Assembly: GCA_963755635.1 (NCBI GenBank)
Contig: CAVWKS010000026.1
Span: 56,501 to 120,500, forward strand
From: AC-32 sp963755635
GTDB lineage: Bacteria > Actinomycetota > Thermoleophilia > Gaiellales > Gaiellaceae
Direction: 5' to 3'
Length of the DNA: 64,000 nt
Under the pieces are notes generated by a model. That model was not told the DNA's origin. It searched no databases and saw only the letters and a list, made by a program, of their open reading frames with translations. The translations under genes were made by a program, and so were the position numbers. Each line of letters opens with the position of its first letter. Position 1 is the stretch's first letter. Shown here in pieces: positions 8,323-17,628 of the stretch.

Positions 8323-9166
8323 CTAGACGGTCGCCTGTCGGGACGCGGTCCTGACGCGGAGAGCACCGGGTCGGATCGCGAACCGGAGCGGCGAGTCGAG
8401 GTCGACCGCCTCGCCGTCGATTCCGGCGTGGACCGGCGCGGGGGCGTTCACCTCGAGCTCCGTTGCGGTCCAGGAGCGCCCCGGGCTGCTGCCGGGGCCG
8501 GGCGCGTCGAGCACGACGACGCCGAGCCGGCCGCTGTCGAGCGTCGGCCGGGTGCCGGGCGCACGCCCGGGCTCCGGCGAGTAAGGGTTGTTCGACACGA
8601 GCACGACCGCGGGGTCGCGATGCGGCCGGCCGCGGTCGTCGACGACCTCCAGGTCGTCTTGCGGCCGCGCTCGGCCCGAGAACGTGCGCAGCCGTCTCGA
8701 GGAGCGTGCGCGCCTTGGCGTCCCGGTAGGCCGGCTGTCGAACCGCGTCGCCGTAGACCCCGAGCGAGACGTTGTTGAGGAAGAGGCGGCCGTTCACCTC
8801 CGCGACGTCGATCCGGCGCTCGACACCGTCGCCGAACGCGTCGAGCGCGCCGATCACGTCGTGTCGATCGATCCCGAGGTCGAGCGCGAAGTGGTTGCGC
8901 GTCCCGGCCGGGATGCAGACGAACGAGAGCCCGTGCGCGACGGCCGCCGAGGCAACCACGGCGAGCGACCCGTCGCCGCCCGCGACGCCTAGGGTGTCCG
9001 CGCCGCGCGCCACGGCGTCGGCGACGAGCGTGGCGAGGTCGTCGTCCGGCTGCAGGACGACGACCTCGATGCCGCGTTCGCGTGCCCGTTCGGCGAGGCC
9101 CGCACGCGTGGCCTTGCCGTCACCCGATCTCGGGTTGACGAACAGCACGGGCTGTCGCGGCAACAT
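8323..9166 (-). CDS. Diacylglycerol-kinase-like (DAGKc) protein, frameshifted
   Basis: The first frame gives the DAGK catalytic core: VLFVNPRSGDGKA, the nucleotide motif VAGGDGSLAVVASAA and the substrate loop IPAGTRNHFALDLGI. The frame breaks near 8680 after LLETAAHVLGPSA. The expected C-terminal lobe (DDLEVVDDRGR, then VLVSNNPYSPEPG) follows in another frame to 8323. Joined, the product is about 280 aa, normal for a YegS/DgkB-type lipid kinase acting at the membrane. The site has a CGCG run one CG unit short of what the frame needs, which suggests sequence error. Confidence 0.78.
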
Positions 9167-9234
9167 GGCGATTCACCCTACGCCGCAGCACTGTTTTGGG
9201 CGTGCGAGACTCGCCCGGAGGAGGCAAGTCGCAT

Positions 9235-12075
9235 ATGCAGGAGCTGCTCGAGATCCGGCTGCTCGGCCCCTTCGAGGTTCTCGTGGGCGGGGCATCTGCG
9301 GACGTGGGCGGCTCGAAGCGTCAAGCGCTACTGGCGATGCTCGCGCTCCGGAACGGCCACCTCGTCGACGTCGATGCGCTGGTCGACGGCCTCTGGGGCG
9401 AGGAGCTCCCCAGCGCGCCGCGGAACGCGCTCCATCACCACATCGCACGGCTTCGGGCGGCGCTCGGGGACGAGTCGATCGTCGGCTTCCCCGACGGGTA
9501 TGCCCTGAAGGACGCACGCGTCGACGCGGTCTCGTTCGAGGAGCTGCTCGCGGAGACGCGTGCCGCGCTGCGCGACGGCGACGTCGGTGCCGCCGCGGAC
9601 ACGTCTGCATCGGCGCTCGACCTCTGGCGTGGGCCCGCGCTCCAGGGCCTGCCTGCGACGACGTGGTTCACCGCCGAGACGCGGCGGCTCGAGGCGCTGC
9701 GCGTCGACGCGCTCGAGGAGCAGTTCGAGGTCGGTCTCGCGCTCGGCGAGCAGCGGGAGCTGACCCCGGCGCTCCGTTCGGCGCTCGCGGACGACCCGTT
9801 CCGGGAGCGGCTGTGGGGGCAGCTGATGCTGGCGCTCTACCGCAGCGGCAGGCAGGCGGATGCACTGGAGACGTTCCAGGAGGCGCGGCGCGTTTTCGCC
9901 GACGAGCTCGGGCTCGAGCCGGGGCCCGAGCTCCGGGGGCTGCAGGAGGCGATCCTCGCGCACGACCCCGCGATCGCCGCCGCTCCGGTCGTCCGCAGGC
10001 GCCGCGGCAATCTGCCCGCGCCTTCGACGTCGTTCGTGGGCCGCGCGGACGAGCTCGCCCAGGTCGCCGGCCTTCTGCACGAGAACCGCCTCGTGACGCT
10101 CACCGGCCCGCCGGGGGTGGGCAAGAGCCGGCTCGCGGTCGAGGCCGCGCGTTCCCTCGAGGCCGACTTCCCGGATGGCATCTGGCTCGTCGACTTCGCG
10201 CGGGCGGGCGGCGCTGAGGATGCTGTCCGCCTCCTTGCACACGCCGTCGACGTTCGCGGCCCCGATCCGCTCGCGCACGCGACGTCACGGCTCCGCCACG
10301 CAGCGGCTCTCCTCGTTCTCGACGCGTGCGAGCACGTGCTCGAAGAAGTGGCGCGGATCGCGTCGACGGTCCTAGCGGAGTGTCCCCAGGCCCGGATCCT
10401 GGCGACGAGCCGCGAGTCGCTCCACGTCGCGAGCGAGGTGAGAGTCCCCGTGGCGCCGCTCGAGGCCGCGGCCGCCGACCTTTTCCTCGAGCGTGCGCGT
10501 GCCGCGCGACCCGGTTTCGAGCCGGACGCCGAGGCTGTCGCGCTCGCCGGCGAGATTGCCCGGCGCGTCGACGGATTGCCGCTGGCGATCGAGCTCGCCG
10601 CCGCGCGCGTGAACGTGCTCGGCCTCGCGGAGCTCGTCTCCATGCTCGAGCGGCGCGAGGTGCTCCTGCGCGATAGCCCTGCCTCGGACCCGGCCCGCAC
10701 CGCGCTGCAAGGGCTCGTGGAATGGAGCTACGACCTACTGCACGGGGACGAGAAGACACTGCTCCAGCAGCTGGCCGTTCACCGCGGTGGCGCGTCCCTG
10801 CCGTCGCTCGTCTCGCTTGCGGCCAGGCACGCCCTCAACGAGGCGACGGTTGCGTATCTCGTCGCGGCGCTGGTCGACAAGTCGATCGTCTCGGCCTCGT
10901 TCACCGGCGGCACCGCCCGCTACGACATGCTCGACACGGTCCGTGAGTACGTGCTCGAGCGTCTCGCCGAGAGCGGCGGGCTCGCCGCCACGCGGGGCGC
11001 GCACGCCGAATACTTCGCGGCACTCGCCGACGAGGCGCGCGTCGAGCTGCGCGGACCGGACTGGCTGCGCTGGGAACGCCGCCTGGAGCTGGAGAACGAC
11101 AATCTCTGGGCTGCGCTGGCTTACGCTCGTGACGCGCCCGATCCTGCCGTCGCGGTTCGGCTCGGCATGGTGGGGTGGTATTTCGCGCTGGCCGACCGCG
11201 TCTCCGAGGGACGGCGCTTCCTCGAGCTCGCCCTCTCTGCCACGGACGACGACGCTCCGGTCGAATTGCGGATCGAGCAGCTCGCCAACCTCTGCTACAT
11301 CGCAACCGAGGAGCTCGATCCCGGCCCCGCGCTCGAGGCCGGCGAACGCGCGGTCTCACTCGCCGGGACCGCTGCGGCGCCATGGCTGCGCGGCTTCGCG
11401 CAACTGATGCTCGCGCTCGCCCTTGGGCAATCGGGCGACGTCGAACGCGCGGCCGCGATGGCGGAGGACGCTGCAGCCGCGTTCGAGGCGGCTGAAGACG
11501 ACTGGGGCATGGCAGCGAGCAGCCTCATTCGCGCAATCGGTGCGGCTCACGCCGGCGACGTCTCCACCGTCACGACAAGGGTCTCGGTCGCCCGCCGCCA
11601 CGCGGACGCGGTCGGGTACGACGCCTTTCGCGCCCCGCTGCTGCTGCTCGAAGCGTGGGCGGCCGAGGGACGCGGGGAGGACGCGGCAGCGGTGGATGCG
11701 TACCGGCGCGCGTTCGAGCTCGCCGGGCGAATCGGGTTCGGCGACCACGCGGCGTTCGCTCTCGCCGGGCTCGGAGCGATCGCTCTGGCGAACGGCGACC
11801 TGCGCAAGGCCGAGGAGCTCCAGCAGCAGGCGCTTGCGACGGCCGAGGAAGCCCAGGCAACGTTCGTCGCGGCCCAGGCACGCGTCCATCTCGCTCGGAT
11901 CGCCGAGGCGTCCGGAAACGCGAATGAAGCCGATCGCCTGTACCGCGAGGTGCTCGAGTGGTCGACGACGCAACGGCCGCACCAGGCGCGCGAGAGCCTC
12001 TTCGTCGCCCTCGCCGGTAACCCGGCCACGGCAGCAGAGCGCGGGCTCGCGGAGCTCGTCACCCCGCTCAGCTAG
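9235..12075 (+). CDS. SARP/AfsR-type regulator with BTAD, NB-ARC-like ATPase and TPR
   Basis: 946 aa from the ATG preceded by GGAGGAGGCAAG. Residues ~1-95 are an OmpR-like winged helix (LLGPFEVLVGG, RNALHHHIARLRAALG). Residues ~100-245 are the BTAD domain, ending RVFADELGLEPGPELRGLQ. An AAA/NB-ARC ATPase follows, with Walker A GPPGVGKS near residue 290 and a Walker B-like ALLVLDACEHV, then GLPLAIELAAARV. The C-terminal ~400 residues are alanine-rich helical repeats of TPR type. Such STAND regulators typically activate neighbouring metabolic genes; the ligand is unknown. It is divergent from the lipid-kinase-like gene. Confidence 0.93.
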   Translation: MQELLEIRLLGPFEVLVGGASADVGGSKRQALLAMLALRNGHLVDVDALVDGLWGEELPSAPRNALHHHIARLRAALGDESIVGFPDGYALKDARVDAVSFEELLAETRAALRDGDVGAAADTSASALDLWRGPALQGLPATTWFTAETRRLEALRVDALEEQFEVGLALGEQRELTPALRSALADDPFRERLWGQLMLALYRSGRQADALETFQEARRVFADELGLEPGPELRGLQEAILAHDPAIAAAPVVRRRRGNLPAPSTSFVGRADELAQVAGLLHENRLVTLTGPPGVGKSRLAVEAARSLEADFPDGIWLVDFARAGGAEDAVRLLAHAVDVRGPDPLAHATSRLRHAAALLVLDACEHVLEEVARIASTVLAECPQARILATSRESLHVASEVRVPVAPLEAAAADLFLERARAARPGFEPDAEAVALAGEIARRVDGLPLAIELAAARVNVLGLAELVSMLERREVLLRDSPASDPARTALQGLVEWSYDLLHGDEKTLLQQLAVHRGGASLPSLVSLAARHALNEATVAYLVAALVDKSIVSASFTGGTARYDMLDTVREYVLERLAESGGLAATRGAHAEYFAALADEARVELRGPDWLRWERRLELENDNLWAALAYARDAPDPAVAVRLGMVGWYFALADRVSEGRRFLELALSATDDDAPVELRIEQLANLCYIATEELDPGPALEAGERAVSLAGTAAAPWLRGFAQLMLALALGQSGDVERAAAMAEDAAAAFEAAEDDWGMAASSLIRAIGAAHAGDVSTVTTRVSVARRHADAVGYDAFRAPLLLLEAWAAEGRGEDAAAVDAYRRAFELAGRIGFGDHAAFALAGLGAIALANGDLRKAEELQQQALATAEEAQATFVAAQARVHLARIAEASGNANEADRLYREVLEWSTTQRPHQARESLFVALAGNPATAAERGLAELVTPLS

Positions 12076-12168
12076 GCCTGGCAGAAGCACCGTCGCGCCT
12101 GGCACAGCGCTGGCATCGGCGTTCGCGAGCCTTCATCGCGTCAAAGAACGGACCAAAGGAGGCTCGAC

Positions 12169-12690
12169 ATGAGCACAACCACGATCGAGGACCAGCTTGC
12201 CGCGATCCGCCGCCGGATCGACCGGCTTCAGGCGGGTGCGCAGGCCGGCCCTCGGCGGAACGGCCGTCACATCGACGCCCTGAACCAGGAGGAGGCAGCC
12301 GTCCGCGCAGCTGTCCGCGAGGCTCCCGACGAGGTCGAGGAGAAGCTCGGGCGGCTGGAGACGCGGCTCGACGTCGCCGAGCATTCGCTGGAGGCAGATG
12401 CCTCCGGCGACTGGGCGACCTTCGCCACGGCGGTGGAGGCGGAGCTCGCGAGTTGGGACACGTACCTCGAGCGGCTCCAGACAAGTGTCGCGGCGAAGGC
12501 GTGGAAGGCACGCGAGCAGGCCGAGGCGGCGATCGGCGACGTTCGTAGCCGCCGGATCGAGGTCGACGAGCGCCTGGCACAGGGGCGCGACACCGCCGGC
12601 GATGCCTCGGAGGACGCGCGCAAGCGGGTCACCGCGGCTCGCGACCGGCTCGAGCAGAAGGCCGACGAGCTGTCGGCGGAGATCAAGTGA
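12169..12690 (+). CDS. Hypothetical coiled-coil protein
   Basis: 173 aa with ribosome site AAAGGAGG. The sequence is almost entirely helical, rich in Glu, Arg and Ala, and has heptad-like patterning (LGRLETRLDVAEHSLEAD, AAIGDVRSRRIEVDERL, RDRLEQKADELSAEIK). There is no signal peptide or membrane segment. I do not recognise a named family. It precedes the HdeD protein by about 100 nt on the same strand, and the cluster with HdeD and YceI suggests a stress-related group. Confidence 0.75.
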   Translation: MSTTTIEDQLAAIRRRIDRLQAGAQAGPRRNGRHIDALNQEEAAVRAAVREAPDEVEEKLGRLETRLDVAEHSLEADASGDWATFATAVEAELASWDTYLERLQTSVAAKAWKAREQAEAAIGDVRSRRIEVDERLAQGRDTAGDASEDARKRVTAARDRLEQKADELSAEIK

Positions 12691-12785
12691 AACGGCAGCA
12701 GGACGCGCGACCGTGGCAGCGGTTTGGCATCGACGCCCCGCAAGCTCCGTCGCGTAATCGAAAACCCCGGAATGGAGGTAGGGAG

Positions 12786-13415
12786 ATGGAAACCATGATT
12801 GACAGCGCCGCGAAGCTCTCGCGGACAGAGGTGAAGAAGACGCGGTGGATGCTCGGCCTGCACGGCCTGGCTTCCCTCGTCTTCGGCGTGATGATTCTCG
12901 CCTGGCCCGGCATCAGCGTCTACGCGCTCACGATCGTCTTCGGTGCCTACACGCTCGCGACGGGCGTCGTCGAGCTCGGCACCTCGTTCACCGCGCAGGG
13001 GAAGGAAGAGCGTGGCTGGCTGATCCTGAGGGGCCTCCTCGGGATCACCGTCGGCGTGCTCGTCTTCGCCTGGCCGGGGATCTCGGCGCTCGCACTCCTG
13101 TACGTCATCGGCGTGTACGCCGTCCTGCTCGGGATTCTGTTCGTCGGCGCGTCGTTCGAGCTGCCGCTGGACGGCCGCGACTCGGCAATGGTGGGCCTCA
13201 CGGGCCTGGTCGCGATCGTCTTCGGGACCGTGATCTTCGCCAAGCCGGGCGCAGGCGCGCTCGAAGTGCTCGCACTGATCGCGGCGTTCGGGCTCGTCAC
13301 CGGGATCAGCGAGCTCGTCGTCGCGATCGGCGGCGAGAAGCTGCTCGAGCGGAAGGCGAAGAGATTCGCCCCGGCTCGCCGGTCGCCGAAGACGACTCCC
13401 CAGCCGTCGCATTGA
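12786..13415 (+). CDS. HdeD/DUF308 membrane protein
   Basis: 209 aa from the ATG preceded by a GGAGGTAGGG site; an ATG-like start about 100 nt upstream is less likely. It contains the repeated DUF308 units: LHGLASLVFGVMILAWPGIS, then RGLLGITVGVLVFAWPGIS, then LTGLVAIVFGTVIFAKPGA, each a helix pair. The family includes acid-stress HdeD; the exact role in actinobacteria is unproven. The C-terminus is basic (KAKRFAPARRSPK). A 12-bp hairpin follows. Confidence 0.88.
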   Translation: METMIDSAAKLSRTEVKKTRWMLGLHGLASLVFGVMILAWPGISVYALTIVFGAYTLATGVVELGTSFTAQGKEERGWLILRGLLGITVGVLVFAWPGISALALLYVIGVYAVLLGILFVGASFELPLDGRDSAMVGLTGLVAIVFGTVIFAKPGAGALEVLALIAAFGLVTGISELVVAIGGEKLLERKAKRFAPARRSPKTTPQPSH

Positions 13416-13443
13416 CGCTCGACCTGCACGACCGCACGTTCTC

Positions 13444-13470
13444 GGAGCCGGCGACCAGGTCGCCGGCTCC
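13444..13470. terminator. Hairpin after the HdeD gene
   Basis: Perfect 12-bp stem GGAGCCGGCGAC / GTCGCCGGCTCC with a 3-nt loop, between HdeD and YceI genes. No T tract; a terminator or mRNA-stabilising hairpin. Confidence 0.5.
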
Positions 13471-13501
13471 GCGTGGCGGGACTACTCGAAAGGAGATTGA
13501 A

Positions 13502-14032
13502 ATGACTACGACAGCAATCGAACGGACGACCGTAGCGCCGACTCGCTGGTCGATCGACCGTGACGGCTCGTCGGTCGGCTTCACCGTCAAATCGATGTGG
13601 GGCCTGATTCCGGTTCGCGGCCGCTTCGACCGGTTCGCCGGCTCGTACGAGGCCGGGCCGAACGGGACGACGATCGAGCTGACGATCGACGCAGACAGCA
13701 TCGACACGGGCAACGCGCGGCGCGACGAGCATCTGCGCTCCTTCGACTTCTTCGACATCGAAGACCATGCGCAGGTGCGCTTTCGGTCCACGCGGGTCTA
13801 CTCGTTCGGCGACCGGATGCTGCACGTCGTGGGGAACCTCGAGGTGGCCGGCATCGTCGAGCCGCTCGAATTCGCCGCGACGGTGGACCCTGTCGGCGAC
13901 GACGCTCTCGCGATCGAAACGACGACGACTGTCGATCCGCGGCGGTTCGGCATGAGCAGCGGCCTGCTCGGGATGATCCGCCCGCCCGCGACGCTGCATG
14001 TCAAGGCGTTGCTGAAGCGCCCGGCACGCTGA
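13502..14032 (+). CDS. YceI-family protein
   Basis: 176 aa with a GAAAGGAG ribosome site. YceI lipocalin-like barrel: RWSIDRDGSSVGFTVKSMWG, VRGRFDRFAGSYE, DTGNARRDEHLRSFDFFD, VVGNLEVAGIVEPLEF and the terminal ATLHVKALLKRP. Family members bind polyisoprenoid or amphiphilic ligands and are often tied to stress. No signal peptide is present, so it should be cytosolic, unlike E. coli YceI. Confidence 0.92.
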   Translation: MTTTAIERTTVAPTRWSIDRDGSSVGFTVKSMWGLIPVRGRFDRFAGSYEAGPNGTTIELTIDADSIDTGNARRDEHLRSFDFFDIEDHAQVRFRSTRVYSFGDRMLHVVGNLEVAGIVEPLEFAATVDPVGDDALAIETTTTVDPRRFGMSSGLLGMIRPPATLHVKALLKRPAR

Positions 14033-14042
14033 TGAGACGGAA

Positions 14043-14070
14043 AGGAGCGGCGGGCGCACCCGCCGCTCCT
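14043..14070. terminator. Hairpin between convergent YceI and cupin genes
   Basis: Perfect 12-bp stem AGGAGCGGCGGG / CCCGCCGCTCCT with a 4-nt loop between two convergent genes. A good candidate for a bidirectional terminator. Confidence 0.65.
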
Positions 14071-14080
14071 CACACCGGGA

Positions 14081-14605
14081 CTAGAAGTTGCAGTTTCCCG
14101 GGTCCGGTGCGTCGATCCGCCGCGTGGCGCCGGCTGGGATCAACTGCACCGCGACGGTCCTCGCAACCGCGCCCGATTCGTCGCGGATGATGTGGACATG
14201 GCCGTCGCCTGGATCGATGAACGCGTTGTTCGGCGTGTTCGCCGTGTAGACGTGCGGCGTGCAGGTCGGATCGTCGCCGTCGTAGGCGGTCACCGTGCCC
14301 TGCGTGACGATCACGAAGCTCGGCCCCGGATGCGTGTGCCAGCCGGTGGTCGGGATGCACCCGCCGCACGAGGCCGGGTCCCACGTGTTCTGCTGGACGT
14401 AGAGGTCCGAGTCGCCCTTCGTCTTGATGAGCTCATCCCAGGAAGCGGGGATGGTGTGGACGTGGGAGTAGATGTCTCCGTACGTCGCCCTCGCCAACGT
14501 CGTGCCGGTGAACCCCTGCGCCGACGTTGCCAGGACGGTGCCGGCGTAGAAGGTCGTCGCGAGCGCGGCGGCGAGCACGAGAGCCCAAACCCATTTCGAT
14601 TTCAC
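14081..14605 (-). CDS. Secreted cupin-domain protein
   Basis: 174 aa. N-terminal signal or anchor KWVWALVLAAALATTFYAG. The cupin motif is GWHTHPGPSFVIVTQG, with a second motif FIDPGDGHVHII, which supplies the usual His ligands for a metal. Two cysteines in ASCGGC could form a disulfide after export. The start overlaps the small upstream protein by 4 nt (ATGA), so the two are coupled. Function is unknown beyond a metal-binding barrel outside the membrane. Confidence 0.82.
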   Translation of the reverse strand: MKSKWVWALVLAAALATTFYAGTVLATSAQGFTGTTLARATYGDIYSHVHTIPASWDELIKTKGDSDLYVQQNTWDPASCGGCIPTTGWHTHPGPSFVIVTQGTVTAYDGDDPTCTPHVYTANTPNNAFIDPGDGHVHIIRDESGAVARTVAVQLIPAGATRRIDAPDPGNCNF

Positions 14606-14862
14606 TGCTGCTCCTTTCCGAACGAGACCGCCTCGACGACGCGAAGCGGATCGAGGCCTGCGCGCTCCGCTGCCAGAGCAGCGTCGCGAGCCGCGGGTGC
14701 TTCGAAGACGTAGAAGCAGATCTCGTCCTCGGGGACGTGGATCGCGCGGTCGAAGCGGACACGCGTCAGCTCCTGCGCTGCCGAGCGCGCCCGTCGTTCT
14801 CGGGCGGAATGCTCTCCCGCCTCGCCCTTAGCCAGGTAGGTCTCGACGAGGTAGCTCGGCAT
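14602..14862 (-). CDS. Small DUF4242-like protein
   Basis: 86 aa: MPSYLVETYLAKGEAGEH at the start, RAIHVPEDEICFYVFEAPA in the middle and AGLDPLRVVEAVS at the end. This resembles the ferredoxin-like DUF4242 group, short single-domain proteins of unknown function; the family assignment is from memory and tentative. It overlaps the secreted cupin gene and lies downstream of the LAL regulator on the same strand. Confidence 0.7.
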   Translation of the reverse strand: MPSYLVETYLAKGEAGEHSARERRARSAAQELTRVRFDRAIHVPEDEICFYVFEAPAARDAALAAERAGLDPLRVVEAVSFGKEQQ

Positions 14863-14899
14863 GCGTCGAAGCTACGGAGCCGGAGCCACGTAGGAAACG

Positions 14900-17623
14900 T
14901 CAGAACGTCTGAACTTTGCGCGCCAGCTCGGTGCGCGAGCGCACGCCCAGCTTTGCGTAGACGTGCGTCAGGTGGCTCGCAACCGTCCGCTCGCTGAGGA
15001 ACAGCGCGGCCGCGACCTCCTGGTTCGTCCGGCCCTCCGCGACCAGAGCCGCGACTCGCCGTTCGGCTGCCGTCAGCCCTTCCGTCCGCCGCCGCCCGCC
15101 GATCTGCCCGAGCTCGGCACGCGCCCGTTCGGCCCACCCGGCGGCGGAGATCTGCTCGAAGGCCTCGAGCGCCTCCTCGATCGCCAGGCGTGCCGGACGC
15201 TTCTGCCGCGCGCGGCGCCTCACCACGCCGAGCCCGAGCAGTGCTCTGGCCCGGCCGAACGGGTCTCCGACCTGCTCGTGCTCGTCGACCGCCCGGCCGA
15301 GCAGCGCCAGCGCCGGCTCGACGTCGCCGGAGGCTGCTGCAACCAGGCCGCGGCAGCGCGTCACCTGTGCGAGCACCCACTCGCGGCGAACCCGTACCGC
15401 GTCCTCCTCCCAGATATCGACGAGGCGGACGGCCTCGTCGACGCGGCCGAGCTCGAGCAGCAGCTCGGCATGGTCGCCGGTCCACCAGCGGACGCTCGGT
15501 TCGCTCCACTCCAGCATCGCGGCCCGCTGCTCCGCTTGCTCGAACTCCGCTGCCGCGGCTGGCCGGTCGCCTTTCGCGAGCGTGACGAGCGCCAGGACGG
15601 CCGTGTGCTGCGGCGGAAGGAATCCGAACTGGGCGGTCGCCAGCTCGAATGCTCTTTCCGAGTGCTGCCGCGCGAGCTCGTACTGGCCCCGATAGACGGC
15701 AATCACCGCGTTCGGGAGGTGATCCTGCGGCAGCTCGATGCCGTACTGGATGGAGATGTCGTGGGCGCGGTCGGCATGGTCGGCTGCGTCCTCCCAGCGA
15801 CCGGCCCAGAAGTCGACCCAGGCAAGGCCCCAGAGCGCACGGGCGCTCAGTCGCTCGTCACGCTCGCGCCACTCGAGGTGCTCGCGCTCGAAAAGCGCCC
15901 GGGCCTCTTCTCGCCTCGAGGACGGCGCAAGGGTGTTGACGAGCGCCTGGGTTCCCTCCTGGACCAGGCGGTCACCCCCGAGTGCGCCCGGGAGCTCCTG
16001 GACGAGGGCGGGAAGATCGGAAGGCGCTTCCGCCTCTCCGCGAAACCAGGCGAGGACCGCCTGCACCGCGCGGGCGCGGGTTCGAAGCTCGTCGTCGTCG
16101 AGCCGCTCGGCCTGCTCGAGCCCCTCGAGCGCGTGCTCGGCGCTGCCGCTCATGAAGCGTGACACCCATGCGAGGCGGGAGTGAATGACGGACTGAAGCG
16201 CGGGGCGCGAGGCGGCCTCGTCGAGAGCGTCCTCGAGCAGCTCGGCGGCGCGATGGCGGGTCTCCAGCTCCGCGAGCAGGACGAGCGCCTCGGCCCGCCA
16301 GGAGCCGTCGTCCGCCTCCGCCAGGAGCTCGGTCGCGATCGTGCGCGCGCGCGTCCACTCGCCGGCCGCCTGGTGGGCGCGAGCGGCCGCGAGCGCGCGG
16401 CGGGTGCGGTGCTCGCCTGCGGTCTGCGGGGTCAGCCGGACCGCGTGCTCGGCGAGCTCGGCCGCCGCGGCCGAAGCCCCCCGGCCGAGAGCGACCGCTG
16501 CAGCCTCCTCGAGGCTGGCGGCGAGGCCCGCGTCAGGCGTCTCCGTCGCGAGCGCGAGGTGGCGGGCGCGAAGAAGCGGGTCGTCCACCACCTGCGCGAT
16601 CGCCCGGTGAACGCGGGGCCGGTCGGGGCCGAGCTCCCGGTAGAGCACCGACGCCAGCAGCGGGTGGGTGAACCGGATCGTCCCTTCGGTGCGCTCGATC
16701 ACGTGCGCGGCAACCGCAGGCTCGAGCGCCGCCGGCGCGACGCCCGCCCGCTCGAGGAGCGACTCCGACGCGGTGCCGAGAGCGGACGCCAGCGCGAGCG
16801 CCTCGCGCGTGGACGGCGGCAGGCCCGCGAACCTCGCGCGCAGCAGCTCTTCCAGCGTCTCCGGAACAGGCAGCGGCTCGAAGGGATCGACGTCCGCCTC
16901 CAGAGCCCGTGCCAGCTCGAGCGCGAAGAACGGATTGCCACCGGACCGCTCGTGGATCCGGAGCAGCGTTTGCCTGGCGAACGACCTGCCGAGCCGGTCG
17001 CGCAGGACGTTGTGGAGCGCACCGACGCTGAGGGGGCCGACGCGCAGTCGCCGGACCCGATCCGCGGCCAGCGCCTGCTCGAGCCCCGGCCTCTGCGCTT
17101 CTTCAGAGAGCCGCCGCGCGAGCAGCACGGCAACCTCGCTGCTGCCCGTGAGCCTGCGCAGGGCGAACGCGAGCGCGCTCGACGAGGACGGGTCGAGCCA
17201 CTGGACGTCGTCGACCGCGAGCAGGACCCGGCCGTGCTCGGCGAGCATCTCCAGGACGTCGCGCACAGCGACGGCGAGAGCGCGGTCGTCGAGCCGGTCG
17301 CCCGACTCCTCGTCGCGCAGCATCGCGATCTCGAGCGCGCGCCGCCTCGGAGGAGTGAGCGCGGGCAGCACGTCGTCCAGGACGTCCTCGAACAGGTCGC
17401 CGAGCCCCACGTACGCGAGGGACCGTTCGGCCTCGGCCGGCCGCGCCGAGAGGACGCCGAGCCCCTGCGCCCGGGCATGCTCGACCCCGGCCAGCCAGAG
17501 CGTCGACTTCCCGATCCCGGCCTCGCCCTCGAGCACCAGCGCCGCAGGCCCGTCCCGAGCCTCGTCGACGAACGCGGCAACGGAGGCGAGCTCCTCTTCC
17601 CTGCCGACGACCTCGAACGCCAT
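14900..17623 (-). CDS. LAL-type LuxR regulator with AAA ATPase
   Basis: 907 aa. N-terminal VGREEELASVAAFVDEARDG, Walker A EGEAGIGKST (about residues 35-43) and Walker B VLLAVDDVQWLDPSS. The middle ~500 residues are alanine-rich helical repeats of TPR/MalT type. The C-terminal LuxR helix-turn-helix is LTAAERRVAALVAEGRTNQE followed by LSERTVASHLTHVYAKLGV. A large STAND activator; the inducer is unknown. Its start is only a few nt from the end of the cytochrome-b-like gene, and the small protein/cupin pair lies immediately downstream. Confidence 0.93.
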   Translation of the reverse strand: MAFEVVGREEELASVAAFVDEARDGPAALVLEGEAGIGKSTLWLAGVEHARAQGLGVLSARPAEAERSLAYVGLGDLFEDVLDDVLPALTPPRRRALEIAMLRDEESGDRLDDRALAVAVRDVLEMLAEHGRVLLAVDDVQWLDPSSSSALAFALRRLTGSSEVAVLLARRLSEEAQRPGLEQALAADRVRRLRVGPLSVGALHNVLRDRLGRSFARQTLLRIHERSGGNPFFALELARALEADVDPFEPLPVPETLEELLRARFAGLPPSTREALALASALGTASESLLERAGVAPAALEPAVAAHVIERTEGTIRFTHPLLASVLYRELGPDRPRVHRAIAQVVDDPLLRARHLALATETPDAGLAASLEEAAAVALGRGASAAAAELAEHAVRLTPQTAGEHRTRRALAAARAHQAAGEWTRARTIATELLAEADDGSWRAEALVLLAELETRHRAAELLEDALDEAASRPALQSVIHSRLAWVSRFMSGSAEHALEGLEQAERLDDDELRTRARAVQAVLAWFRGEAEAPSDLPALVQELPGALGGDRLVQEGTQALVNTLAPSSRREEARALFEREHLEWRERDERLSARALWGLAWVDFWAGRWEDAADHADRAHDISIQYGIELPQDHLPNAVIAVYRGQYELARQHSERAFELATAQFGFLPPQHTAVLALVTLAKGDRPAAAAEFEQAEQRAAMLEWSEPSVRWWTGDHAELLLELGRVDEAVRLVDIWEEDAVRVRREWVLAQVTRCRGLVAAASGDVEPALALLGRAVDEHEQVGDPFGRARALLGLGVVRRRARQKRPARLAIEEALEAFEQISAAGWAERARAELGQIGGRRRTEGLTAAERRVAALVAEGRTNQEVAAALFLSERTVASHLTHVYAKLGVRSRTELARKVQTF

Positions 17624-17628
17624 CTTCC